6,613 bases of DNA from Verrucomicrobiota bacterium (GCA_003218815.1 QHON01000189.1:1-6613); one strand, 5' to 3'; counted from the stretch's first letter, positions 1 to 6,333 are shown. Translations and numbers: made by a program. The notes: generated by a model not told the origin, from the letters alone.

Positions 1-734
1 AAATTTAACGTGACCGGGCGTGGGAATTTTGGCGCGCTGCCAAACCCACCATCACGAGCATCGAAGCTGCGAGATAATTGTTCGTAAGCAGCACTCAAAA
101 TTTTTGCGTCGATCTTTTCCGCAGCGGCTGGTTGCGCAGTTTGCGCTTCGCGTAAGGCCTCGACGATCCTCGCGCCTTGACCGGCAATCTTCTCGTGGTC
201 CTGTTTCCAAGCGGCTGCGATCCGCTCGAGAACCTTTTTGAACCCGGGCTGACCGTAGCGGTCTTCGGGCGGAAAGTACGTTCCACCAACGAACGGCTTT
301 AAATCCGGCGTTAACCAGACGCTCATCGGCCAGCCACCGCCGCCAGTGGTCGCCTGCACGAACGTCATGTAAACGCGATCGACATCGGGGCGCTCTTCCC
401 GATCCACTTTAATGTTCACAAACTCACGATTCATGGTCGCGGCCACTTCTTCGTTCTCGAAGGATTCATGCGCCATCACGTGACACCAGTGGCAGGTGGA
501 GTAGCCGATCGAGAGAAAAATAGGTTTGTCCTCGCGACGGGCCTTGGCGAAAGCTTCCTCACCCCACGGATACCAATCGACCGGATTATGCGAGTGCTGA
601 AGAAGGTAAGGCGATTTCTCCTGCGCAAGCCGGTTTGTATGCTCTGAAACTCCAGGCGCGGGGCCGGCAACAATGCGGTTCGACGTCACTAAGCACGTTA
701 GTGCGAGAATTCCAAAGCGGAAGGGACTTGTCAT
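1..734 (-). CDS. DUF255 / YyaL (SPATA20-like) thioredoxin-fold protein, 3' end cut by the window edge
   Basis: I translated this by hand on the minus strand. The frame is open from ATG at 734-732 to the left edge, giving 244 residues of a protein that in this family is usually about 600-700 long. Residues 33-60 carry the family hallmark (NRLAQEKSPYLLQHSHNPVDWYPW). A thioredoxin-like CHWC motif follows at Cys81-Cys84, then VKVDREERPDVD-type residues near 108-119 and the GGGGWP loop near 131-136. The missing remainder is normally an (alpha/alpha)6-barrel-like region resembling N-acylglucosamine 2-epimerases. The biochemical role of the family is not settled; a redox or sugar-related role is inferred from fold only. 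Residues 1-24 (Arg6, then a hydrophobic stretch 7-17, then small residues up to Gly24) look like a possible Sec signal, which would suggest export. No Shine-Dalgarno lies at normal distance from this ATG. A five-codon frame ending in the ATGA overlap precedes it. The gene is divergent from the TauE/SafE gene. Confidence 0.9.
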   Translation of the reverse strand, partial: MTSPFRFGILALTCLVTSNRIVAGPAPGVSEHTNRLAQEKSPYLLQHSHNPVDWYPWGEEAFAKARREDKPIFLSIGYSTCHWCHVMAHESFENEEVAATMNREFVNIKVDREERPDVDRVYMTFVQATTGGGGWPMSVWLTPDLKPFVGGTYFPPEDRYGQPGFKKVLERIAAAWKQDHEKIAGQGARIVEALREAQTAQPAAAEKIDAKILSAAYEQLSRSFDARDGGFGSAPKFPRPVTLN

Positions 735-758
735 GCTGTTGTCAACATATGAAGCTCC
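731..758 (-). promoter_or_regulatory. Possible five-codon leader frame with Shine-Dalgarno upstream of the DUF255 gene
   Basis: On the minus strand a GGAG (758-755) lies six bases before an ATG at 748-746. That ATG opens the frame M-L-T-T-A and stops at TGA (733-731). The TGA overlaps the DUF255 start (734-732) as ATGA. The GGAG is about 20 bases from the DUF255 ATG, too far to serve it directly, so ribosomes could load on the mini-frame and re-initiate at the overlap. This reading comes from sequence alone; a frame this short can arise by chance. Confidence 0.3.
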
Positions 759-832
759 GCCCACAAAATCGCGACGGACGCCTCAAGCACGCTAATCATC
801 GCAACTTGGGAAATAAACCACGACTGAACGGA

Positions 833-1570
833 ATGGACTACGCACATCTCATCTTTCTTCTCCTGGCCGTCGGCGTGATTGCGTTTCTCTACTCGTCAGT
901 CGGTCATGCGGGAGCGTCGGGATACATCGCAATCATGACGCTGGGGGGAATTGCTCCCGCCATTATTCGACCGACTGCTTTAGTGCTCAACATCCTGGTC
1001 GCGTCCATCGGCGCACTCCAATTTTGGCGTGCCGGCCACTTTGATTGGAAATTATTCTGGCCATTTGCGTTGCTTTCAGTTCCGGCTGCGTATTTCGGGG
1101 GTTATCTGCAACCGTCCGCGTCCGTTCTAAAAATCCTGATCGGTCTGGTGCTTCTATTTTCGGCGGTGCGGCTAATCTTTCGTCGTTTCGATCCGCCGGC
1201 GGTGATTTCGCCTTCGCCTTCGACAGCGATTGGCGTGGGAGCGGGTATTGGATTCCTCTCCGGCCTAACCGGGACCGGTGGAGGAATTTTTCTTACGCCG
1301 CTCCTCCTCTTTTGCCGATGGGCGCATATCCGCCAGGCTGCCGCTGTTTCGGCGTTGTTCATTTTAGTGAACTCGCTCAGTGGACTGGCCGGTTACTTTA
1401 CGGCAAAGCACTCGATTCCTTCGCTCGGTATTTTCCTTGCGGCCGCTGCGATCGTCGGCGGCCTGATTGGTTCTAATCTCGGCAGTCGCCATTTTCCTGC
1501 GCGTATCATCTCGCTCATGCTAGCGACGGTTCTAATGGTTGCCGGCATGAAACTAATTTTTACCAATTAG
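833..1570 (+). CDS. TauE/SafE family membrane permease (sulfite exporter-like)
   Basis: This encodes a predicted inner-membrane protein of 245 residues, the usual length for TauE/SafE permeases, which move small sulfur-containing or organic anions (sulfite, sulfoacetate, taurine-related) across the membrane. The substrate here cannot be read from sequence. The two-repeat architecture is visible: repeat 1 starts with the SSVGHAGASGY signature at residues 21-31, and repeat 2 with GFLSGLTGTGGGIF at 140-153. Each is followed by hydrophobic segments (about 5-20, 32-46, 49-65, 74-90, 97-115, 132-146, 169-186, 198-215 and 224-242), with a hydrophilic linker near 117-130. The frame is open upstream as far as a TTG at 635, but those 66 extra residues lack hydrophobicity and lie antisense to the DUF255 5' end, so I chose ATG 833, right before the first membrane segment. 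No proper Shine-Dalgarno is visible. The neighbours do not reveal a sulfur pathway. Confidence 0.9.
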   Translation: MDYAHLIFLLLAVGVIAFLYSSVGHAGASGYIAIMTLGGIAPAIIRPTALVLNILVASIGALQFWRAGHFDWKLFWPFALLSVPAAYFGGYLQPSASVLKILIGLVLLFSAVRLIFRRFDPPAVISPSPSTAIGVGAGIGFLSGLTGTGGGIFLTPLLLFCRWAHIRQAAAVSALFILVNSLSGLAGYFTAKHSIPSLGIFLAAAAIVGGLIGSNLGSRHFPARIISLMLATVLMVAGMKLIFTN

Positions 1571-1590
1571 GCGATTGACTTAATCGCCTA
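1568..1590. terminator. Hairpin between convergent TauE/SafE and DUF309 genes, likely terminator
   Basis: A perfect 9-bp inverted repeat (TAGGCGATT / AATCGCCTA, loop GACTT) begins at the permease stop codon itself. It sits in the 44-base gap between two convergent genes, where a bidirectional terminator is expected. Neither side has a good run of T after the stem, so intrinsic termination may be inefficient or rely on Rho. The structure is read directly; the role is inferred. Confidence 0.55.
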
Positions 1591-1614
1591 CTTGGGCCGT
1601 TCTGTGAGCCGCCC

Positions 1615-2091
1615 CTACCTGAGATTCAATTCTAATTTCGGCGCGGTCTTCGGCGACCACGGATTGGTTTTATAATCAGAGGCGACGATTTGATCGGCGC
1701 AGGAGCGTAAAAGCTGGCAGAGCGCGGCGAGGTTGAGCCCATGATGTTGCCGAGGGAAGGTCGATAAGTTGCGCTCAGCTAATCCGAAGAGTCGCACCGC
1801 CGGCTGCAAACGCCGGCTGTGTTTCGCATGGGTTGGGTGCTCGAAATTTTTTTGGAGATGAACGAAGGCGCCCGCGGCCTGGATGAGCCCTTTAAAAAAA
1901 TGGTCATCGTTTGTATTGGCGTTCAACCAAAGCTGCTCGAGAACGTCGTGCGCTTCATAATACCGCTGCTCGTTCCAGCACTGAAAAAAGGCGCGATAAA
2001 ATGGATGCTTTGCGATCTCGGTCTGGTTTGGATCGCCATTTTCAGCAGTCAACTCAGCCACGAATCGCGAAATCCTCTCGCCTTTGCTCAT
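1615..2091 (-). CDS. DUF309 domain-containing protein
   Basis: This encodes a small soluble protein of 158 residues. The DUF309 signature is clear: YYEAHDVLEQLW at residues 44-55, with the conserved E-x-H pair (Glu46, His48), followed by FFKGLIQAAGAFVHLQ at 65-80. Known DUF309 proteins are compact, all-helical and about 120-170 residues long, so this is full length; their molecular function is unknown, and the conserved Glu/His cluster only hints at a binding or catalytic site. The frame stays open upstream to a TTG at 2241. I chose ATG 2091 because it gives the usual family length and avoids running into the divergent CNNM gene that starts at 2217. The upstream extension would be rich in basic residues and does not resemble the family. 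No clear Shine-Dalgarno precedes 2091. It is convergent with the TauE/SafE gene and divergent from the CNNM pair, so it is probably a single-gene transcript. Confidence 0.85.
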   Translation of the reverse strand: MSKGERISRFVAELTAENGDPNQTEIAKHPFYRAFFQCWNEQRYYEAHDVLEQLWLNANTNDDHFFKGLIQAAGAFVHLQKNFEHPTHAKHSRRLQPAVRLFGLAERNLSTFPRQHHGLNLAALCQLLRSCADQIVASDYKTNPWSPKTAPKLELNLR

Positions 2092-2130
2092 AGAGGGCTT
2101 AATTTGCTCGCGGCTCAGATGATGAGCAAA
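2083..2130. promoter_or_regulatory. Three spaced copies of TTTGCTC in the DUF309/CNNM divergent region
   Basis: The heptamer TTTGCTC occurs at 2083-2089 and 2103-2109, and inverted as GAGCAAA at 2124-2130. Their starts are 20 and 21 bases apart, about two helical turns. The outer copies extend to a perfect 9-bp inverted repeat (TTTGCTCAT at 2083-2091, ATGAGCAAA at 2122-2130). The leftmost copy overlaps the DUF309 start codon and codons 2-3. The spacing suggests an operator, but no regulator gene is nearby and the match could be chance. Confidence 0.3.
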
Positions 2131-2159
2131 CCAACACGCAGTAGTTTTCCAGAGGGAAG

Positions 2160-2211
2160 GTGGCACAGGATTCACCCGGCCAATTGTCACGGCCCGGATG
2201 GCTCGTGCCAC
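2160..2211 (+). promoter_or_regulatory. Imperfect hairpin immediately upstream of the first CNNM gene
   Basis: A 7-bp outer stem (GTGGCAC at 2160-2166, GTGCCAC at 2205-2211) encloses a second GC-rich stem: CCGGCC at 2176-2181 pairs with GGCCCGG at 2191-2197, with one bulged C at 2195 and a 9-base loop at 2182-2190. The structure ends five bases before the ATG at 2217, where a ribosome binding site would normally lie, and no Shine-Dalgarno is visible there. In the CNNM transcript it could limit initiation or respond to a signal. I do not recognise it as a known riboswitch. It could also be two unrelated inverted repeats. Confidence 0.35.
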
Positions 2212-2216
2212 GATAG

Positions 2217-3509
2217 ATGATAACAGGCGCGGCTTTGGCAATTCTGCTAGTCGTCATCTCAATTTTGATCCTCTGTTCTGCCCTTTTTTCGGGACTGGAA
2301 ACGGCCCTCTTTTCGCTCAGACCCCATCAGCTCCGACGCTTGGAGGAGCATCGTGCCGGGCTCAGTAAATTCATACAGCTCTTCCGCAAAAATCCGCGCC
2401 ATGTTCTCAACATGCTGCTCCTGGGTGACGGACTGGTGAAAGTCCCGCTGGTAATTTTGTGTCTTTTTTTCTTATGGGAAGGTCCATTGGCAACACGTAT
2501 TCCGCAGTGGCTGGCAGCAATTGTGATCTTTGCAATCGTCGTGTTGCTCTGCGATCTGATTCCGAAGCTCCTGGCGCTTTCCGCGCCTTATCGGCTTTCC
2601 GCCATCGGAGCGTTCACGTTGCAGATATCAGTGCCGCTGCTTGACCGTGTAGGTCACGGACTTGAAAGGGTTAGCGCCTTAGTTGTCGATCGCCTCACGC
2701 CATTGCATCTGCGCACCCGCCAGCGATTGAGCGACGAGGAGTTGGGAACGCTGGTTGAAATGGGCGAAGAGGAAGGCGCATTGCAGGAAGAAGAAGCTGA
2801 GATGATTCATGAAATCATCAAACTCGGTGATAAGACCGCGAAAGATTGCATGACCCCACGCGTCGATAGTTTCACCCTGCCAGACGATTTGACGAATGGA
2901 GAGGTGATCGCGCGGTTGAAGGAAAAACGACACCGCCGTGTTCCAGTCTATGCGGACACGCCCGATCAGATCCTCGGGATCATCGACGTGAAAATGTTCC
3001 TGCTCGAGCCGTCGGACCATTACACGGAAAAATTAATCGCTCCCTCCTTTGTGCCCGAGACGATGCGCGCGTTGGACTTGCTCAAACTGTTTCTGACTCA
3101 TCCCCAGGGAATGGCGGTGGTGATAGATGAATTTGGTGGCACCGAAGGAATTATCACGATGTCCGATATCGTGGAGGAAATCATTAGTGATGCGCTTCCG
3201 CGGGGAGATGTCGATCTTTACATCGAGCCGCTCGAACATGGAAAATTTCTCGTGAGCGGAAACGCGCGGCTCGACGATTTAAGCGAACATCTGGGTTTCC
3301 AAATTGAGGCGGAAGGAATTGACACCATCGGTGGATTTGTATTCACACGGCTGGGTTATTTGCCGGCTTCGGGGGCGAAACTCGAGATTCCACGACTAGC
3401 CATCACGGTGCGTAAGGCTGGGCGTAAACGAATTGAGGAGATTCTGCTGGAAAAAACCACCGGCGCGGACATTGACGAAAGCCCGGACCGCTCCAGCGCT
3501 GCAGCATGA
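2217..3509 (+). CDS. CNNM/CorC (HlyC/CorC) family membrane protein with CBS pair and CorC_HlyC domain
   Basis: This encodes a 430-residue inner-membrane protein with the full family architecture. The CNNM (DUF21) membrane domain spans about 1-160, with hydrophobic segments near 4-24, 64-87, 97-118 and 124-145. A helical linker rich in Glu follows (172-200), then a CBS-domain pair (about 207-325) containing the hallmark DEFGGTEGIITMSDIVEEI at 304-322, and a C-terminal CorC_HlyC domain (about 333-412). Family members include CNNM/CorC-type magnesium transporters or efflux regulators in which the CBS pair can bind adenine nucleotides; the old name 'hemolysin' is misleading. Unusual residues: the second-helix motif that is often G-N-x-L-V-N reads Gly70-Asp-Gly-Leu-Val-Lys75, and the usual (A/G)-E-x-x-P-K reads Cys112-Asp113-Leu-Ile-Pro-Lys117. 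The start is the ATG that places the first membrane helix at the N-terminus; no Shine-Dalgarno is visible. The stop overlaps the start of the downstream paralogue as ATGA. Confidence 0.93.
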   Translation: MITGAALAILLVVISILILCSALFSGLETALFSLRPHQLRRLEEHRAGLSKFIQLFRKNPRHVLNMLLLGDGLVKVPLVILCLFFLWEGPLATRIPQWLAAIVIFAIVVLLCDLIPKLLALSAPYRLSAIGAFTLQISVPLLDRVGHGLERVSALVVDRLTPLHLRTRQRLSDEELGTLVEMGEEEGALQEEEAEMIHEIIKLGDKTAKDCMTPRVDSFTLPDDLTNGEVIARLKEKRHRRVPVYADTPDQILGIIDVKMFLLEPSDHYTEKLIAPSFVPETMRALDLLKLFLTHPQGMAVVIDEFGGTEGIITMSDIVEEIISDALPRGDVDLYIEPLEHGKFLVSGNARLDDLSEHLGFQIEAEGIDTIGGFVFTRLGYLPASGAKLEIPRLAITVRKAGRKRIEEILLEKTTGADIDESPDRSSAAA

Positions 3510-4468
3510 TAGTCGCATTCGTCATTTTCTGCTGCTGGACTGTTTCGTTCTTCTTCAACGGGATCGAAAGCGGGCTACTTTCGATCGATCCGGTGCGATT
3601 ACGCCAAAATGTGAAGCGTCGTGTGCCCGCGGCCCTGCGACTCAATCGTCTGTTAAAACATCCGGAGCGCCTGCTCGTAACGGTTTTGTTCTTCACAAAT
3701 GCGGCGGACATTCTCGGTCTGCTCTTACTAACGTGGGAACTGGTTCGATCGTTCGGGTATGCCGGATATTTCTTCGCGCTGGTAATCGCATTTCCGGTAT
3801 ATCTCTTTCTGCTTTCGGTCCTGCCTAAATCGCTTTGCCGGCGATTTCCGTTCCATGCTTTGGCACGCCTTGCCGGCATATTGGAATTTCTATCAATCCT
3901 GCTTTGGCCGATATTCGAGGTCGGCGCGCGCTTGGGAAGACTGTTCCTGCCAAGGCGCGCGGCGAAACACGCTCGGCTGTTTGCCGCCCGCGACGAGCTG
4001 AAGCAGATCACAGCACAAAGTGAACGTGAGGGATCTCTCACCGCTGCCGAACGCGCAATGATTCACAATGTGGTTGACTTCTGGAACATCAAGGCGCGCG
4101 ACGTAATGGTGCCTCTCGCGAATATCGTCACGGTCCGACCGGGCGCATCGCCCGAGGAAGCGCTTAAGCTGAGCGCATCTTCAGGTCTGGATCGTCTGCC
4201 TGTGATTACGCGCGAAGGTCAGCCCACCGGCTTGGTCAACGTTCTCGATATTCTGCTCGAACGAAATGGAACCAAGCCGCTGGGCAATTACGTGCGGCGA
4301 ATCGTTCTGACCACCGAGGAGGAACCAGCCTACCGTATTGTCCAACGATTGCGCGCCGCGCGTCTTGGGCTGGCTGTTGTCCTGGATGATAAGAAAGGTT
4401 TGCGCGGAATTGTCGCTATTGAGGATTTGATCCGGCGTCTCGTCTCTTCCACCGAAGGTCGAGCTTAA
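3506..4468 (+). CDS. Short CNNM/CorC paralogue: membrane domain plus CBS pair, no CorC_HlyC domain
   Basis: This is a 320-residue paralogue of the preceding gene, starting inside its stop codon (ATGA at 3506-3509), so translational coupling is likely. The DUF21-type membrane domain occupies about 1-145, with hydrophobic segments near 2-24, 56-78, 86-107 and 118-140. A linker containing the family-like SLTAAERAMIHNVVDFWNI region (177-195) leads to two CBS motifs (about 196-310), starting at KARDVMVPLANI and closing with GLRGIVAIEDLIRRLV. The protein ends there, so the roughly 80-residue CorC_HlyC domain is missing. The DEFGGTEG hallmark of the CBS pair is replaced by DDKKGLRG (294-301). In the membrane, the first-helix FSGxET motif is FNGIES (17-22), the second-helix motif reads T-N-A-A-D-I (64-69), and the conserved Glu before xxPK is Ser104. 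The simplest reading is a partner or regulatory subunit of the upstream protein rather than an independent transporter. It converges on the GH15 gene with overlapping stops. Confidence 0.88.
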   Translation: MIVAFVIFCCWTVSFFFNGIESGLLSIDPVRLRQNVKRRVPAALRLNRLLKHPERLLVTVLFFTNAADILGLLLLTWELVRSFGYAGYFFALVIAFPVYLFLLSVLPKSLCRRFPFHALARLAGILEFLSILLWPIFEVGARLGRLFLPRRAAKHARLFAARDELKQITAQSEREGSLTAAERAMIHNVVDFWNIKARDVMVPLANIVTVRPGASPEEALKLSASSGLDRLPVITREGQPTGLVNVLDILLERNGTKPLGNYVRRIVLTTEEEPAYRIVQRLRAARLGLAVVLDDKKGLRGIVAIEDLIRRLVSSTEGRA

Positions 4469-6333
4469 TCTTCTGAACGGAGCAGCACGTCTTCATCGCG
4501 GAGGATTCGCGCGGCACGAATGAGCGCGACGTGCGAAAATGCCTGCGGAAAATTTCCAAGCTGCCGTTTCTCGCGCGGATCGTATTCCTCGGAAAGAAGT
4601 CCCAAGTCGTTTCGCAGGTCGAGCAAGCGCTCAAACAATTCGCGCGCCTCTTTCTTTCGGCCGAGGAGATGCAGGCAATCCGCCAGCCAGAAAGAGCAAG
4701 GAATAAAAACCCCTTCACGGCCGGGTAATCCGTCCACGCCGCATTGCTCCGGCCGGTAACGCAGAACGAAACCGTCCTGCATCAACTCGCGTTCGATGGC
4801 CTCGATGGTATTGCGGACCCGTTCGTCAGTTGCGGGCAAAAAGCTGACTAGCGGTATGGTAAGAAGGCTCGCGTCCAAGGCATCGGAGCCGTAAACCTGG
4901 GTGAAGGCTTTCCTGCGCGCGTTGTACCCGCGGTCGCAGACTTCCGCGTGAATCTCGTCTCGAATTTTTTGCCAGCGAACTAGATGCTCGCCGGCAGCGC
5001 ATCCGCAATCCTCAACAAGTTTTACCGCGCGATCGAATGCCAGCCACGCCATCACTTTCGAGTGCGTGAAATGTTTTCGTCCGCCGCGCACTTCCCAGAT
5101 TCCTTCGTCTGGTTTCTGCCAGTTTGATTCCAGAAATTTCATCAGCTGAACCATCAGGGCCCAATCCGGTTCTTCCAATTTGATTCCCAGGCGATCCGCC
5201 TGCCACATCGCCGCCAGCACCTCGCCATAAACATCGAGCTGAAATTGGCTTGATGCAGCGTTGCCAATGCGCACCGGCTTCGAGCCTTCGTAGCCTGACA
5301 GCCAAGGAATTTCAAGTTCGTCGAGGCGGCGTTCGCCGCGAACGCCGTACATGATCTGCATCTGTGCAGGGCTTCCAGCGACAGCCCGCAACAGCCATTC
5401 CCGCCAGGATTTGGCTTCCTCGCGATAACCGGAACGCAACAGCGAGAGCAAAGCGAACGTGGCGTCGCGCAACCAGCAGTAGCGATAGTCCCAGTTGCGC
5501 GGGCCTCCGATTTGCTCAGGCAACGACGTCGTAGCCGCGGCGACGAGGCCACCAGTAGGCGCATACGTTAATCCTTTGAGCACGATTAGCGAGCGCATCA
5601 CAGCGTCACGCCATTCGCCTTGTCCTCGAAATTGCTCCGACCATGCTTTCCAGTATTTTTCGGTGTCGCGCAGAGCATGCTCAGCATTGACTTTTCTGGG
5701 CGGGTCCCTGTGCGATAAGAACCAAGTGAGGACAAATGGGACGCGATCCCCTTTCGTCACCGTAAACTCGCCGACCGTCGTTAAATCTTTGCCGTAGGTT
5801 TCAATCGGCGTCCGCAAAATCAAACCGTCAGGTCCGGCAACCGCCTCGAGTCCGTCGTGACGTTTCCGAACCCATGGAACGATCTGCCCATAGTCAAACC
5901 GGACGATCAGCTCCATGTGCATCGATACTTTCCCACGCAACCCTTCGACGATCCGAATAATGTCGGGATTCTCGCCGCGCGGGGGCATGAAATCGATCAA
6001 GCGCGCGGCGCCACTTTTGGTTTCAATTTCTGTCTCCAGAATGAGTGTCTCGCCTCGATACCGACGACGCGTCTGATCGATCTTTTCCTCGGGAAAAAAT
6101 CGCCAGTGTCCGTTTTTCGTATCGCCCAGCAGCGAGGCGAAGCACGCCGGTGAATCAAACCGGGGAAAGCAAAGCCAATCGACGCATCCGTCCCGGCTCA
6201 CCAGCGCGCCGGTTTGGGTATCGCTGAGAAACGCGTAGTCCTCGATCTTTGTTTTTTCCTGCGCCACCTGATTCTTCTTCTTACTCTTGCTCTTGCTCGA
6301 CTTGCTCCGTCTCCGCGAGTCTCGCGATCCCAT
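4465..6333 (-). CDS. Glycoside hydrolase family 15 protein (glucoamylase / trehalase-like)
   Basis: This encodes a probable cytoplasmic alpha-glucosidase-type enzyme of 622 residues from ATG 6333, close to the family norm of about 600. The N-terminal trehalase-like domain begins at KIEDYAFLSDTQTGALVSRDG (29-49) and continues through VDWLCFPRFDSPACF (51-65). The (alpha/alpha)6 catalytic barrel spans about 240-615, with GGPRNWDYRYCWLRDATF at 276-293. By analogy with fungal glucoamylase, Glu414 in the GIWEVRGG motif (411-418) would be the general acid and Glu582 in SEEYD (581-585) the general base; both are present. Family members act on trehalose, maltooligosaccharides, starch or dextran, and sequence cannot say which. 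No signal peptide is visible. The start is uncertain: ATG 6333 overlaps the GNAT gene by 53 bases and adds a Lys/Ser/Arg-rich tail. A GTG at 6267-6265, 13 bases after the GNAT stop, would give about 600 residues with a family-like short leader before IEDYA. Neither start has a good Shine-Dalgarno. Confidence 0.93.
   Translation of the reverse strand: MGSRDSRRRSKSSKSKSKKKNQVAQEKTKIEDYAFLSDTQTGALVSRDGCVDWLCFPRFDSPACFASLLGDTKNGHWRFFPEEKIDQTRRRYRGETLILETEIETKSGAARLIDFMPPRGENPDIIRIVEGLRGKVSMHMELIVRFDYGQIVPWVRKRHDGLEAVAGPDGLILRTPIETYGKDLTTVGEFTVTKGDRVPFVLTWFLSHRDPPRKVNAEHALRDTEKYWKAWSEQFRGQGEWRDAVMRSLIVLKGLTYAPTGGLVAAATTSLPEQIGGPRNWDYRYCWLRDATFALLSLLRSGYREEAKSWREWLLRAVAGSPAQMQIMYGVRGERRLDELEIPWLSGYEGSKPVRIGNAASSQFQLDVYGEVLAAMWQADRLGIKLEEPDWALMVQLMKFLESNWQKPDEGIWEVRGGRKHFTHSKVMAWLAFDRAVKLVEDCGCAAGEHLVRWQKIRDEIHAEVCDRGYNARRKAFTQVYGSDALDASLLTIPLVSFLPATDERVRNTIEAIERELMQDGFVLRYRPEQCGVDGLPGREGVFIPCSFWLADCLHLLGRKKEARELFERLLDLRNDLGLLSEEYDPREKRQLGNFPQAFSHVALIRAARILRDEDVLLRSED
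6272..6307. repeat. Short pyrimidine-rich repeat tract at the GNAT/GH15 junction
   Basis: On the plus strand TTC is repeated three times (6272-6280). CTTGCTC then occurs three times, at 6286-6292, 6292-6298 and 6301-6307. The tract encodes the Lys/Ser-rich N-terminus of the GH15 frame (residues about 9-21) and the acidic Glu/Gln tail of the GNAT frame. Such tracts can change length by slippage, which would shift or extend one or both proteins. Confidence 0.5.

Noticed and set aside
740..745. TTGACA on the minus strand as a -35 element
   Set aside because: The matching -10 position would fall inside the DUF255 coding sequence and shows no TATAAT-like hexamer, so it cannot drive the gene from ATG 734.
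737..747. Small inverted repeat TGTTG-T-CAACA in the divergent region before the TauE/SafE gene, next to CATATG
   Set aside because: The 5-bp arms are short enough to occur by chance, and no regulator or second copy supports an operator.
635..832. N-terminal extension of the TauE/SafE frame from a TTG start
   Set aside because: The extra 66 residues are hydrophilic and unlike the family, and they lie largely antisense to the DUF255 coding start. The family-length protein begins at ATG 833.
1045..1476. Plus-strand open frame of 143 codons inside the TauE/SafE gene
   Set aside because: It is in an alternative frame of a clear membrane protein gene and has no recognisable domain, so it is a coding shadow.
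2160..2211. Known Mg2+ riboswitch upstream of the CNNM pair
   Set aside because: The region is too short and I see none of the conserved multi-helix core of the known Mg2+-sensing leaders. Only the hairpin itself is reported.
2092..2241. Upstream extension of the DUF309 frame to a TTG start
   Set aside because: It would overlap the divergent CNNM start by 25 bases and add about 50 residues not typical of the family. ATG 2091 gives a normal-length protein, though this is not proven.
3403..4041. Long minus-strand open frame of 212 codons across the CNNM junction
   Set aside because: Its product is rich in Arg and Ser with no domain, as expected for the antisense of GC-rich coding sequence; the plus-strand CNNM genes explain this region.
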